From assembly GCA_900299255.1 (NCBI GenBank), contig OMJB01000081.1, forward strand, positions 1-54,472: a stretch of 54,472 nt of DNA, read 5' to 3'. The notes beneath the pieces are model-generated. The model saw only the letters and a list, made by a program, of their open reading frames with translations. It had not been told where the DNA came from and made no database searches. The DNA comes from Sphingobacteriales bacterium (GTDB lineage: Bacteria > Bacteroidota > Bacteroidia > Chitinophagales > Chitinophagaceae). Of the stretch, positions 1 through 9,269 are shown in pieces (positions within the stretch are counted from its first letter, which is position 1; every line of letters begins with the position of its first letter). The position numbers were made by a program, and so were the translations under genes.

Positions 1-1919
1 CGGTGGGCGTTGCTGTAATTACCTATACTGCCAGCACCGGATGCTTTACCACACGCAATGTTACTGTAACACCGGGGCCATCGCCCATATCGGGCAGTGC
101 ATCGGTATGCGTGGGCAGCAGCATTACCCTGAGCACGCTTACCGGCGGAGGCACATGGTCCAGCAGTAATACAGCAGTGGCTGCTACAGGCAGTGTTGCC
201 GGCTTGATCAACGGCGTAGCTGCCGGCACAGCGGTTATATCATACGTTGTCGGTTCGGGCTGTGTGACGGTTAAACCCATCACTGTTTATGCACTGCCAG
301 CAGCTATCAGCGGCACCGCCTCAGTATGTGTTGGGTACCTGACATCACTTACCGATGCCACTACCGGTGGCACCTGGAGCTGTGCGCCCGTAACTGTTGC
401 TACTATTACTCCGGTATCGGGCATCGTGGGCGGTGTGAGCGCAGGCACTGCTGCTGTCACCTATACCACCGTTGCAGGCTGCACTGCATTTGCCACTGTT
501 ACCGTAAATACACCACCTGTGCCCGTGTCTGGCCCATCGGTTGTGTGTATGGGTTCTTCTATCACAGAGACAGATGCATCTCCGGGCGGAACCTGGATAT
601 CCAGCAATCCCATTATAGCTGCTGTAGGATCATTAACCGGCATCGTAACCGGTGTGAATACCGGATTTACTGTCATTTCATACACAACCGGTGCCGGATG
701 CGTGTCGGCTAAAGTAGTTACCGTTAACCTGCCGCCTCCCGGCATTTCCGGCACCAACCACGTTTGCGCAGGCACATCCGTAACACTTACCGACCCGGCT
801 ACAGGCGGCACCTGGAGCAGCAGTGACCCATCTCTGGCTACCGCTGGTTCTGTATCGGGTATTGTATCAGGCGTTTCCGGAGGGGTTGTTACTATCAGCT
901 ACCTTGTATCAGTAGGGTGTACTGCCACCTACCCTGTTACTGTAAATTCTGTTCCACCCATAACAGGGCTCACCAACCTCTGCGCGTGGGGCGATACTGT
1001 AACAGTACATGATGCTGTGGCCGGCGGGTTGTACAGCAGTACCCTTGTGACTGTTACCAATCTGGGCAGTGGCAGTGCCAGGGTTACTACAAGCATACCT
1101 GGCAATGGCACGGTTACGTATACAGTACCATCGGGCTGCATAACCACATTGCCCGTTACTGTGAACCCCCTTCCGGGCCTCATCACCGGCAGTTATAATG
1201 TATGCGCTGGCATGGCCACAACGCTGCACGATACAACAGCCAGTGGCCGCTGGACCAGCAGCGCTACTTCTATTGCCACCGCAGGATCTCTGACAGGCAT
1301 TGTAACAGGCATAGCCGCCGGCACTGCCTATATTACTTACACTATGCCTACAGGCTGCAAAGTTGATACTCCGGTGCGTGTAAGCCCAGGGCCGGCGGGC
1401 ATTACCGGCTGGGGTGGCACAATAACCATTGGCACATCAACCACCTATGCAGATGCTACACCGGGCGGAATATGGAGCTGCAGCAACCCATCAATAGCTT
1501 CGATAGGAATTGGCAGCGGCACCGTTACCGGACTGGCTGCGGGCGTGGCTACTATCAGTTATACAGTAGGCTCTGGATGCCCGGCTATGCGCACTATTAC
1601 GGTAACAGCTCTTATAGGAACAAAACCCGGGCGTAACAACCCCACACTTGGAGATATAACCATTGTACCCAACCCCAGCAGCGGAACTTTTGTTATCAGA
1701 GGCACGTTAACAAATGACGCAGAGAACAGTGAAGCAGAAACGCTGATAACCATTACTGATATGCTGGGACGTACTATGCACACACAAAAAGCAACTACCA
1801 GCAACGGTGTACTGAATGCTGAAATATCGCTGAATGCAACAATAGCCAGCGGCGTGTACCTGCTGCACCTGCATACCGATGATACCCGCAGGGTGTTTTA
1901 TATTACAGTAGAAAGATAA
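1..1919 (+). CDS. Ig-like repeat surface protein with T9SS sorting domain (5' end outside window)
   Basis: The frame is open from the first base, so the true start lies upstream. The visible 638 residues hold the tail of one repeat and seven further Ig-like (BIG2-type) repeats of about 70 residues. A typical unit has a conserved Cys near its start, a GGTWSSSN-like core, a GVVTGVAAGTATISY-like stretch and a second Cys. The last 89 residues (about 550-638) form a type A T9SS C-terminal sorting domain: VPNPSSGTF at its start, an ITDMLGR turn and a GVYLLHL strand near the end. By family knowledge such proteins cross the outer membrane through the T9SS and are anchored at the surface or released; an adhesive or matrix role is inferred. 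Its last five repeats match the last five repeats of the giant protein downstream, in the same order, so the two are tandem paralogues. An NHL head like the neighbour's is possible but cannot be seen. Confidence 0.85.
   Translation, partial: VGVAVITYTASTGCFTTRNVTVTPGPSPISGSASVCVGSSITLSTLTGGGTWSSSNTAVAATGSVAGLINGVAAGTAVISYVVGSGCVTVKPITVYALPAAISGTASVCVGYLTSLTDATTGGTWSCAPVTVATITPVSGIVGGVSAGTAAVTYTTVAGCTAFATVTVNTPPVPVSGPSVVCMGSSITETDASPGGTWISSNPIIAAVGSLTGIVTGVNTGFTVISYTTGAGCVSAKVVTVNLPPPGISGTNHVCAGTSVTLTDPATGGTWSSSDPSLATAGSVSGIVSGVSGGVVTISYLVSVGCTATYPVTVNSVPPITGLTNLCAWGDTVTVHDAVAGGLYSSTLVTVTNLGSGSARVTTSIPGNGTVTYTVPSGCITTLPVTVNPLPGLITGSYNVCAGMATTLHDTTASGRWTSSATSIATAGSLTGIVTGIAAGTAYITYTMPTGCKVDTPVRVSPGPAGITGWGGTITIGTSTTYADATPGGIWSCSNPSIASIGIGSGTVTGLAAGVATISYTVGSGCPAMRTITVTALIGTKPGRNNPTLGDITIVPNPSSGTFVIRGTLTNDAENSEAETLITITDMLGRTMHTQKATTSNGVLNAEISLNATIASGVYLLHLHTDDTRRVFYITVER
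84..1611 (+). repeat. Tandem Ig-like domain repeat array, 7 units
   Basis: Seven consecutive coding repeats of about 210 bp follow one partial unit. Each encodes a domain opening with (I/V)(S/T)G-x3-C. The fifth unit is aberrant (NLCAWGDTVTVH) and lacks the GGTW core. The seventh, opening ITGWGG, lacks the first Cys. The same two aberrant units occur in the same places at the end of the downstream array. Confidence 0.85.
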
Positions 1920-2078
1920 CCCAATAAAATAAATATTCCAATTTATTTGGAAATGTCAAATAATATGTATATATTTGCTGACATTCAAATGTCCCATATA
2001 TTTCGGCACAAAGTCAGGCAAATGGACACCTTGCATTAGCAAAACTGCTATTTAATTGCCGGTGGCAAATTTTTCGCA

Positions 2079-2151
2079 AAACCGGAAGTTCGAATATAAT
2101 AGGTTGATATTCATATGGTTAAGTCACTTCCGGTTTTTCTGGAACCGGAAG
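2079..2151. repeat. CCGGAAG hairpin cluster
   Basis: CTTCCGGTT (2127-2135) is the perfect complement of AACCGGAAG (2143-2151) across a 7-nt loop. It is also complementary to AACCGGAAG at 2080-2088 upstream, so two mutually exclusive stems are possible. A further AACCGGAAG follows at 2153-2161. The cluster lies downstream of the first adhesin gene and could serve as terminator, processing site or protein-binding site. The T-run sits inside the loop rather than after the stem, which argues against a simple terminator. Confidence 0.6.
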
Positions 2152-2445
2152 CAACCGGAAGATGTCCCGCAATTTGCTTACGCCGGACTTTATTAATTTC
2201 TGTACTTTGTGAACCTCGTGAAGTGCCTTGCAGACTTAGTGGTTTATTTGCGAATATGTAAGCCTCTTAAAGCACCCAACCGTAACTCCAAATATTCCAA
2301 ATTCCAAATTTCCGGTGTGGCGAAAGTGGGGAGAAAATGGGGAATTTCTATCCACATTTTGATTGCAAATGACTAAATACCAGCACTTTAATAAAATGCG
2401 CACAATTATTTCCCCAGGTGGGGAATTTTGAGTAACTAAGTTCCT

Positions 2446-2504
2446 ACGTACCAGCAGATCTCCTCGTAGAGCTTTTGCGTGGGCGAGTGACTCTGCGGCT
2501 GCGG
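2446..2504 (+). repeat. Palindromic repeat element, copy A
   Basis: Imperfect hairpin of about 60 bp. One arm reads CCAGCAGATCTCCTC and the other GACTCTGCGGCTG. It aligns with copies B and C over its full length and is the most diverged and shortest of the three. Confidence 0.7.
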
Positions 2505-2524
2505 AAAAGCAGAAGCTGTTTTTT

Positions 2525-2589
2525 ACGTTCCAGCAGATGTCTCCTCATTGAGCCTTTGTGCGTGGGCAGAGGGACTCTGCGGCTGCGGG
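2525..2589 (+). repeat. Palindromic repeat element, copy B
   Basis: Second direct copy, starting about 80 bp after copy A. Arms are CCAGCAGATGTCTCCTC and GAGGGACTCTGCGGCTG, able to fold into a long imperfect hairpin. It lies directly upstream of the probable start codons of the giant gene. Confidence 0.75.
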
Positions 2590-2605
2590 CAAAATAGTTT
2601 ACCAC

Positions 2606-5600
2606 ATGTGTGTTAAATACACTAATTTTATATTAATGCCTGTTGATAAGGGATATATAATTTGCGTGCCGGTAGCTCCCGGAGTTGGTGAACCTGCGGT
2701 TAGTGGGGAGCCGGTGGCTGCTCCCAGCTTTGGTAAATCTCATAGCCGCAGAGTCCCTCGGCGGGCGCACAGGGGCTATGCGAGGAGACTCTGCTGGGAC
2801 GGAATATTTTTGGTGGTTTTTTTTACACAATTTGGATGTTCAAAAGGATTTGCACAAATCATATCAACTATAGCTGGTCGTGATACCGTGGGCTATGCCG
2901 GCGATGGTATACCAGCTAGTTCAGCTATATTAAACAATTCACATGGTATTTGTATCGATAACATAGGCAACATTTTTTTTGCAGATGGTGCTCGAATTCG
3001 CAAAATTGACACGTCTGGAATAATTACAACAATAGCCGGAACTGGAGTTGCTGGTTATGCAGGTGACGGCGGAAATGCAACTGGAGCTTTAATTAATTCA
3101 CCGGGAGGGATCGCAATCGATGGTGCGGGAAATGTGTTATTTGTTGATTGTAACAACAATCGCATCAGAAAAATAAATACTTCTGGTATAATTTCAACAT
3201 TTGCGGGAAACGGTACAAGCACTTTTAGTGGTGATGGAGGAATGGCAACAGCTGCTGGTATGCCCTCAAGTGGCAATATTGCCATAGACAGAATTGGTAA
3301 TTTTTATGTCAGCGAGCAAATTAGAATTAGAAAAATCGATACCTCTGGGGTAATTTCAACAATTGCAGGTAATTCGACAACTGGGTTTAGTGGAGATGGA
3401 GGGCCGGCGACCGCAGCCCTACTAAATGGGGTCGTTGATATAGCAGTAGATAGCACGGGTAACATTTTTTTGGCAGATAGGAATAATCTCCGGATCAGAA
3501 AAATTAGTAGTTCCGGCATTATTTCTACAATAGCAGGAGACGGTACGACCGGTACGAATCCAGATGGAGCAATTGCCGCATCCGGACCTGTATATTTTCC
3601 AGGCATGGTAGATGTTGACAAATATGGCAATGTCTTTTTTTCTGAGTTTTCATCCTATCGTCTAAGAAAAGTAAATTCATCGGGTATATTAAGTACAGTA
3701 GCTGGCAACGGTACTTTCGGTTATAGTGGAGATGGTGGTCCGGCTACGTTAGCACAGACAAAAGGACCGGGGAGTTTAAGCTTTGATGCCAGTGATAATT
3801 TAGTTTTCACCGATGTAACGTCAATAAGAAAAATATCTTCTCATAATCATGCACCATATTTCGTGGGTGGTGCATCACAGAGTTTCACAGTATGTCAAAA
3901 CGCAATACCGGATTCATTTAATTCTCTGCTTGCTGTTATAGATTCGGAAACTGGTAGTGTTGAAACTTGGAGCGTCGCAGTTATGCCAATACATGGCGTT
4001 GTTTCTCTCGCTTATTCAGCTGTTTCGTCTGGTATTTACGGCACAGCACATCGGGCAAGCTATACACCGTCACCAGGTTATTATGGTTACGATTCTTTCA
4101 AAGTACAAGTTACCGATGGCATACTCTATGACACTATCACTATTTATGTCACTATTACCCATGTTCCTGTTACTATAGTTGGGGCTAATAATTTGTGTTT
4201 GGGTCTAACAGCAACATTGAGCGATTCGATAACCGGTGGGATATGGAGTTCTGGAGCAATCGGAGTTGCAACAATCGGATCTGCTACTGGCATAGTAACC
4301 TCCGTGAGTGCCGGTATTGCGACTATCAGTTATTCGGCAAGTGCTAGTTGTGGTTCTATTGTAGCAACTAAGAATTTAACGGTAAACCCGTTGCCGTCTG
4401 CTTTATCTGGAGCGTCAAATATTTGTGCGGGCAGTTCGGCTACGCTCACCACCACCACCAGCGGAGGCGTGTGGAGCAGCAGTAATACAGGCATAGCCAC
4501 GGTGGGCTCGCTTACCGGCAATGTAACCGGCATTGCTGCTGGCACAGCAACCATTAGTTATACCTTACCAACAGGCTGTTATGTAACCCGGGGTGTAACC
4601 ATTGATCCGCTGCCTGCTGCGATCACAGGGGGCAGCACTTTATGTGTGGCTGGTTCGGCAGTGCTCACCTCGTCTACCACCGGTGGCGTATGGAGCAGCA
4701 GTTATCCGTCTATTGCAAGTGTGGGCTCAGCATCTGGGTTAGTAACTGCTGTTGCCGCAGGCACTGCTACTATTTTCTATACACTGCCTACAGGCTGCAA
4801 TGCTTCAAAGAATATTACAGTTAATCCTTTACCCGGCAGCATCAGCGGAGTAATGGCAATTTGCTCAGGTAATACCACCATGCTTACCAACAGTGTAACG
4901 GGTGGAGTATGGAGTACAACTTCAGGCATTGTTACGTTGGGTTCTGCAACCGGTGATGTAACCGGTATCAGCGCAGGCACGGCAGCAATAACCTACACCC
5001 TGCCTGCTGGCTGCTATACTACAGCAACAGTTACAGTAAATGTAACACCCGGCCCCATTACAGGCACACCGTTTATGTGCCTGGGTAGTTCTACTTCCCT
5101 CACTACCGGCCCCGGTGGGGGTGCGTGGAGCAGCGCAGACAGCAGCACTGCAGCTGTAAGTGCTTCCGGTGTGGTAACAGGCAGGGCCCTGGGCATTACA
5201 GATATAACCTACACATTAAGTTCGGGCTGCTATGCCTTTATTACAGTTACAGTAAACCTTGCACCTACTGCCATAACCGGCACAGCCACAGTATGCCCCG
5301 GCGGCACAGCAACGCTGACAGATGGGGTGCCTGGCGGTCTGTGGAGCTCGGGTGCAACAGGTATTGCCACTATCAATCCATCTACCGGAGTTTATACCGG
5401 TGTAGCACCAGGCACAGCATTGATCAGCTACACCACCGGCGCAGGTTGTTATGCAACCTACCCCATAACAGTAAACCCTGCACCGCCGGCTATTACAGGT
5501 ACACTCAGAGTTTGTGTCAGTGGTTCGACGGTGCTCACCATGACACCCACGGGGAGCGGAGTATGGAGCAGCAGCAACACTGCTATCGCCTATATAGGCT

Positions 5601-8600
5601 CAGGCACCGGGCTGGTAGTAGGTGGTGCGCCGGGTGCGGCGACCATTACCTACACCCTGCCTACAGGCTGTTTTACCACGGCATTGTTTACGGTCAATAC
5701 TAACCCCGCCAATATTACTGGCGCAAGCACCCTGTGCAGGGCAAGCAGCACCACGCTCACCACCACAAGCACAGGCGGCACATGGAGCAGCAATAATACT
5801 GCCATAGCCACCGTGGGCTCAGCCAGCGGCTCAGTGACGGGTGTAGCGGCGGGTAGTACCACTATCAGTTACACACTGCCCACCGGCTGTTACAGCATAA
5901 AGAACATAACAGTAAACCCGCTGCCATCTGTTATTACCGGCCCTTCAACCGTATGCACAGGTGCAAGTATTGCACTGGCAGACAGCATAGCGGGCGGCTC
6001 ATGGAGCAAGAGCAATACCAACATCAGCATAGGCGTAACAACAGGTGCGGTAAGCGGTCTGTCTGCAGGCAACAGCGTGGTAACTTATACATTGCCCACC
6101 GGCTGTTATGCCACCAAAACAGTAACGGTAACAGGAACAGCGGGAACAGTAACAGGTACCAATCATTTGTGTGTGGGTGGCAGTACTTTGCTCACCATGA
6201 CACCCCCGGGTAGCGGCATATGGAGCAGCAGCAATACTGCTGTAGCCACGGTAGGAACTGCGGGGCTGGTAAATGCAGTAGCAGCAGGCACTGCCAATAT
6301 TGTGTTTACAGCAGCCAGCGGCTGCACTGCCAGCATGGCTATAACAGTGAATGCAAATCCAGCACTGTTCACCGTAACAGGTGGCGGAGCCTACTGCGCC
6401 GGAGGCGCAGGATTGCATATCGGGCTCAGCGGCTCTGCAGCGGGGGTTAGTTACCAGCTATACATGGGTGGTATTTCTACCGGACTTACTGTAGCAGGTA
6501 CAGGCGGCACACTTGATTTCGGTCTGCAAACCGTAGCAGGCACCTATACCGTGCTGGCTACTACAGCGGCAGGCTGCACCGCCACCATGACAGGCAGTGC
6601 CGTGATAGCCATTAACCCGCTGCCTACAACTATCAGCGGCGCAAGCGCAGTATGTGTCGGAGCATCGGCCACGCTTAGCAGCAGCCCTGTGGGTGGCACC
6701 TGGAGCAGCAGTTTAACTACGATTGGCACGATAGGCGCAGTAAGCGGAGTAATGAGTGGCATTGCCATAGGCACCACAATAATTACATACACTTTGCCCA
6801 CAGGCTGCTACACTACCCGCACAGAAACTGTAAGCACAGCTCCAACCGCTATTGCAGGGGCTTCAAGTGTATGTAACGGCGCTTCCATCACTTTAACAGA
6901 TGGGGTGGGCGGTGGCTTGTGGTATGCATCTGGTGCGGCCAGTGTGGGTTCAACCACCGGGCTGGTAACAGGCACATCAACAGGAACTGCGATTGTTACC
7001 TATTCGCTGGGCACTGGTTGCACAGTCACTAAATCAATAACAGTAACCCCGTCACCAGCGGCCATTACAGGCACTTTGAGTTTGTGCGCGGGCCGCACCA
7101 CCACCCTCATCGATGCCACAACCGGCGGTGTATGGGGCGGCGGAGCTACAGGCATAGCCACCATAGGAACAGGCGCAGGTGTGGTCACTGCCACAGGTGC
7201 GGGAACTACGACTATATCATATACCGTTTCTGGTTGCTCAGCAACAACAAACATTACCGTTAATGCTGTACCCGTTGATATGAGTACGATTACCACCATC
7301 TGCATGGGCAGCACCGCCACACTGAGCATGACACCGGCAGGTGGCATATGGAGCAGTGCGGCCACTAATGTTTCTGTTAACGCTACAACCGGTGCAGTAA
7401 CCGGCATAACAGCAGGTGCTGCAACAATAACCTACACATCAGGCACCTGCCAGACTACGAGGACAATAACAGTTATTTCCACACCAGTTATCAGCGGTGT
7501 TTCGGGCTTATGTGTGGGCAGTTCATCAACACTCACATCAACTACTGGTGGTGGCAGTTGGGCCAGCAGTAATACGGCTATTGTAACTATTACCACCCCC
7601 GGCGGAGTAATGATGGGTGTGGCGGCAGGCACAGCAACAATAACCTACACCACCGGTTCATCAGGCTGTGTAGCTACAAAGGGAGTGACAGTATCTACCG
7701 GGCCGGCACCAATTACGGGCGCGTCAACAGTGTGTGCAGGATCAGCAACAACCCTCAGCTCTACAACCGGTGGCGGAACATGGACGAGCAGTAATACAAG
7801 CATTGCAAGGGTGGGTTCGCTCACGGGCGTTGTAACAGGAGCCGCGGCAGGCACTGCAACAATTACCTATTCACTTGGCTCAGGCTGCGTTGTAACGCAA
7901 CCTATAACCGTAAATGCCCTGCCGGGAACTATCACCGGCACAATGAGCCTATGCATTAGTGGCTCCACGATGCTCACCATAACACCTCCCGGCAGCGGTG
8001 TGTGGACAAGCAGCAATACAGGCATAGCAACAGTTGGGTCAACTACTGGAGTAGTTACAGGTACGGGTGCAGGTATGGCCACCATCAGTTACACTATCGC
8101 TGGCGGTTGCTATGCAACAGCCACGGTTACCGTCAATACGCCACCATCAGCTATTACAGGCCCTGCATATATCTGCATGGGTACTTCTGCAATAATGACC
8201 GATGTGCCGGGCGGCGGCACCTGGAGCAGCAGCAACACCATAATAGCTACTATAGGCTCACTTACAGGAGTGGTGAGCGGTGTTAATACAGGTTTTGCAG
8301 TAATAACCTATTCGCTGGGTGCAGGTTGCATAGCCACTAAAACAATTACCGTCAACCTGCCGCCGCCAGGTATCTCAGGCACCAGCCGGGTTTGCGTGGG
8401 TAGTTCGACTTCGCTCACTACAGGCTCAACCAGTGGTGTGTGGATCAGCAGCAACACGGCTGTTGCTACGGTTGGCTCTGTCTCGGGCGTGGTGTCCGGT
8501 GTATCGGGCGGCGTGGTAACCATCAGCTATGCCGTATCAGAAGGTTGCATAGCCACCTATCCGGTAACAGTGAATGCGGTACCGCCCATCACAGGCATCA

Positions 8601-9262
8601 GGAACTTGTGTGCATGGGGAGATACAGTAACTGTGCATAATACCGATGGCACAGGCATCTACAGCAGTACGATGGTTACGGTAGCCAACCTGGGTAGCGG
8701 CAATGCAAGAGTTACAAGCAGTGTGCCGGGTACTGGTACCGTTAGTTATACATCAGCCAGCGGCTGCACCACCAGTACCACAGTTACGGTAAACCCGCCA
8801 CCCGGTGCCATTACCGGTGCCACCAGTATCTGCGCGGGTGGCAGCTCCACGCTCAGCTGCAGCCCCGGCGGCGGCACCTGGAGCAGCGGAGCTACAGGCT
8901 TTGCTACTGTAGGTTCTGTATCGGGCATAGTTTCGGGCATAGCCGCAGGCACGGCACGCATCAGCTATACACTTCCCACAGGCTGTAAAACAGATACTGC
9001 ATTTTATGTAAACCCACTACCAGCGGGCATCACCGGCTGGGGCAGCATTATCACCGTTGGCACCTCATCTACCTATGCCGATGCAACCCCTGGCGGCACC
9101 TGGAGCAGCAGCAACCCTGCCATAGCCACAATAGGCGCAACTACCGGAACTGTGCATGGCGTAGCTCCGGGATCTGTTACGATCAGTTATATAGTAGGGG
9201 CTACGGGTTGTGCAGCTACAAGGGTGCTTACAGTGCAGGTGCTGCCGGGAACGGGGAAGTAA
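2606..9262 (+). CDS. Giant secreted NHL-propeller / cadherin-like / Ig-repeat protein lacking a T9SS sorting domain
   Basis: About 2,218 residues. The start is unresolved: ATG 2606 is given, ATG 2636 is equally possible, and the frame stays open further upstream. A hydrophobic signal core (GIFLVVFFTQFG, about residues 66-77) ends at FAQ (about 84). Before it lie some 65 residues encoded partly by an inverted palindromic repeat, so the N-terminus is unusual. Six NHL-type repeats with the signature STIAGNGTTGFSGDGGPAT (about 85-410) should form a six-bladed propeller. A cadherin-like segment follows (about 412-525), then about 23 Ig-like repeats, one of which (AYCAGGAG type) belongs to a different subfamily. 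The protein stops at VLPGTGK, just where the upstream paralogue enters its sorting domain. A surface adhesin or matrix role is inferred. Without a sorting domain its export route past the periplasm is unclear. Confidence 0.85.
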   Translation: MCVKYTNFILMPVDKGYIICVPVAPGVGEPAVSGEPVAAPSFGKSHSRRVPRRAHRGYARRLCWDGIFLVVFFTQFGCSKGFAQIISTIAGRDTVGYAGDGIPASSAILNNSHGICIDNIGNIFFADGARIRKIDTSGIITTIAGTGVAGYAGDGGNATGALINSPGGIAIDGAGNVLFVDCNNNRIRKINTSGIISTFAGNGTSTFSGDGGMATAAGMPSSGNIAIDRIGNFYVSEQIRIRKIDTSGVISTIAGNSTTGFSGDGGPATAALLNGVVDIAVDSTGNIFLADRNNLRIRKISSSGIISTIAGDGTTGTNPDGAIAASGPVYFPGMVDVDKYGNVFFSEFSSYRLRKVNSSGILSTVAGNGTFGYSGDGGPATLAQTKGPGSLSFDASDNLVFTDVTSIRKISSHNHAPYFVGGASQSFTVCQNAIPDSFNSLLAVIDSETGSVETWSVAVMPIHGVVSLAYSAVSSGIYGTAHRASYTPSPGYYGYDSFKVQVTDGILYDTITIYVTITHVPVTIVGANNLCLGLTATLSDSITGGIWSSGAIGVATIGSATGIVTSVSAGIATISYSASASCGSIVATKNLTVNPLPSALSGASNICAGSSATLTTTTSGGVWSSSNTGIATVGSLTGNVTGIAAGTATISYTLPTGCYVTRGVTIDPLPAAITGGSTLCVAGSAVLTSSTTGGVWSSSYPSIASVGSASGLVTAVAAGTATIFYTLPTGCNASKNITVNPLPGSISGVMAICSGNTTMLTNSVTGGVWSTTSGIVTLGSATGDVTGISAGTAAITYTLPAGCYTTATVTVNVTPGPITGTPFMCLGSSTSLTTGPGGGAWSSADSSTAAVSASGVVTGRALGITDITYTLSSGCYAFITVTVNLAPTAITGTATVCPGGTATLTDGVPGGLWSSGATGIATINPSTGVYTGVAPGTALISYTTGAGCYATYPITVNPAPPAITGTLRVCVSGSTVLTMTPTGSGVWSSSNTAIAYIGSGTGLVVGGAPGAATITYTLPTGCFTTALFTVNTNPANITGASTLCRASSTTLTTTSTGGTWSSNNTAIATVGSASGSVTGVAAGSTTISYTLPTGCYSIKNITVNPLPSVITGPSTVCTGASIALADSIAGGSWSKSNTNISIGVTTGAVSGLSAGNSVVTYTLPTGCYATKTVTVTGTAGTVTGTNHLCVGGSTLLTMTPPGSGIWSSSNTAVATVGTAGLVNAVAAGTANIVFTAASGCTASMAITVNANPALFTVTGGGAYCAGGAGLHIGLSGSAAGVSYQLYMGGISTGLTVAGTGGTLDFGLQTVAGTYTVLATTAAGCTATMTGSAVIAINPLPTTISGASAVCVGASATLSSSPVGGTWSSSLTTIGTIGAVSGVMSGIAIGTTIITYTLPTGCYTTRTETVSTAPTAIAGASSVCNGASITLTDGVGGGLWYASGAASVGSTTGLVTGTSTGTAIVTYSLGTGCTVTKSITVTPSPAAITGTLSLCAGRTTTLIDATTGGVWGGGATGIATIGTGAGVVTATGAGTTTISYTVSGCSATTNITVNAVPVDMSTITTICMGSTATLSMTPAGGIWSSAATNVSVNATTGAVTGITAGAATITYTSGTCQTTRTITVISTPVISGVSGLCVGSSSTLTSTTGGGSWASSNTAIVTITTPGGVMMGVAAGTATITYTTGSSGCVATKGVTVSTGPAPITGASTVCAGSATTLSSTTGGGTWTSSNTSIARVGSLTGVVTGAAAGTATITYSLGSGCVVTQPITVNALPGTITGTMSLCISGSTMLTITPPGSGVWTSSNTGIATVGSTTGVVTGTGAGMATISYTIAGGCYATATVTVNTPPSAITGPAYICMGTSAIMTDVPGGGTWSSSNTIIATIGSLTGVVSGVNTGFAVITYSLGAGCIATKTITVNLPPPGISGTSRVCVGSSTSLTTGSTSGVWISSNTAVATVGSVSGVVSGVSGGVVTISYAVSEGCIATYPVTVNAVPPITGIRNLCAWGDTVTVHNTDGTGIYSSTMVTVANLGSGNARVTSSVPGTGTVSYTSASGCTTSTTVTVNPPPGAITGATSICAGGSSTLSCSPGGGTWSSGATGFATVGSVSGIVSGIAAGTARISYTLPTGCKTDTAFYVNPLPAGITGWGSIITVGTSSTYADATPGGTWSSSNPAIATIGATTGTVHGVAPGSVTISYIVGATGCAATRVLTVQVLPGTGK
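2741..2802 (-). repeat. Palindromic repeat element, copy C (inverted, inside the giant gene's 5' end)
   Basis: The reverse complement of this stretch aligns with copy B almost end to end (CCAGCAGAGTCTCCTCG arm and GAGGGACTCTGCGGCT arm). It is translated in the giant gene's frame as part of a basic, Arg-rich N-terminus directly before the hydrophobic signal segment. The preceding 75 bp (about 2667-2740) contain further GGGAGC/GCTCCC inverted words and may belong to the same element. Confidence 0.75.
4160..9246 (+). repeat. Tandem Ig-like domain repeat array, about 23 units
   Basis: Coding repeats of about 70-74 residues each. Recognisable unit openings (S/T)G-x3-C recur at regular spacing. 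Unit 11 is a divergent, longer domain, unit 21 is the aberrant NLCAWGDTVTVH type and unit 23 is the ITGWGS type. Units 19-23 are collinear with the last five units of the upstream gene. DNA similarity between units is high enough to make this region prone to recombination and to assembly error. Confidence 0.85.
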
Positions 9263-9269
9263 TCCCAGC

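Larger units (their letters stand above)
1920..2605. other. Intergenic region with hairpins and palindromic repeats
   Basis: About 0.7 kb with no convincing gene. In order it holds an AT-rich stretch, a cluster of CCGGAAG/CTTCCGG words able to form two alternative hairpins (2079-2151), a short AT-rich microrepeat (AATATTCCAAATTCC type, 2285-2313), a small TTCCCC-AGGT-GGGGAA hairpin (2410-2425) followed by TTTT, and two direct copies of a roughly 60-bp palindromic element (2446-2504 and 2525-2589). A promoter for the giant gene should lie here or just downstream, but no clear TTG-N19-TAnnTTTG pair was found. Confidence 0.6.

Noticed and set aside
2348-2356. CTATCCACA, close to a DnaA box
   Set aside because: It is a single, imperfect copy with no cluster, AT-rich unwinding region or replication gene near it.
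2633-2830. A 65-codon minus-strand reading frame, Arg/Ser/Pro-rich
   Set aside because: It lies entirely within the palindromic repeat region and the giant gene's 5' end, has no recognisable domain and is explained by the repeat's composition.
5125-5703. Long frames in other phases inside the Ig repeat arrays, on both strands
   Set aside because: They arise from the GC-rich, repetitive codons of the real frame; their Cys/His/Arg-rich or Val/Pro-rich translations are shadows.
4430-9246. Regular repeats that might suggest a CRISPR array or minisatellite
   Set aside because: The period is about 210 bp, diverged and in frame; these are protein domain repeats, with no short identical repeats and spacers.
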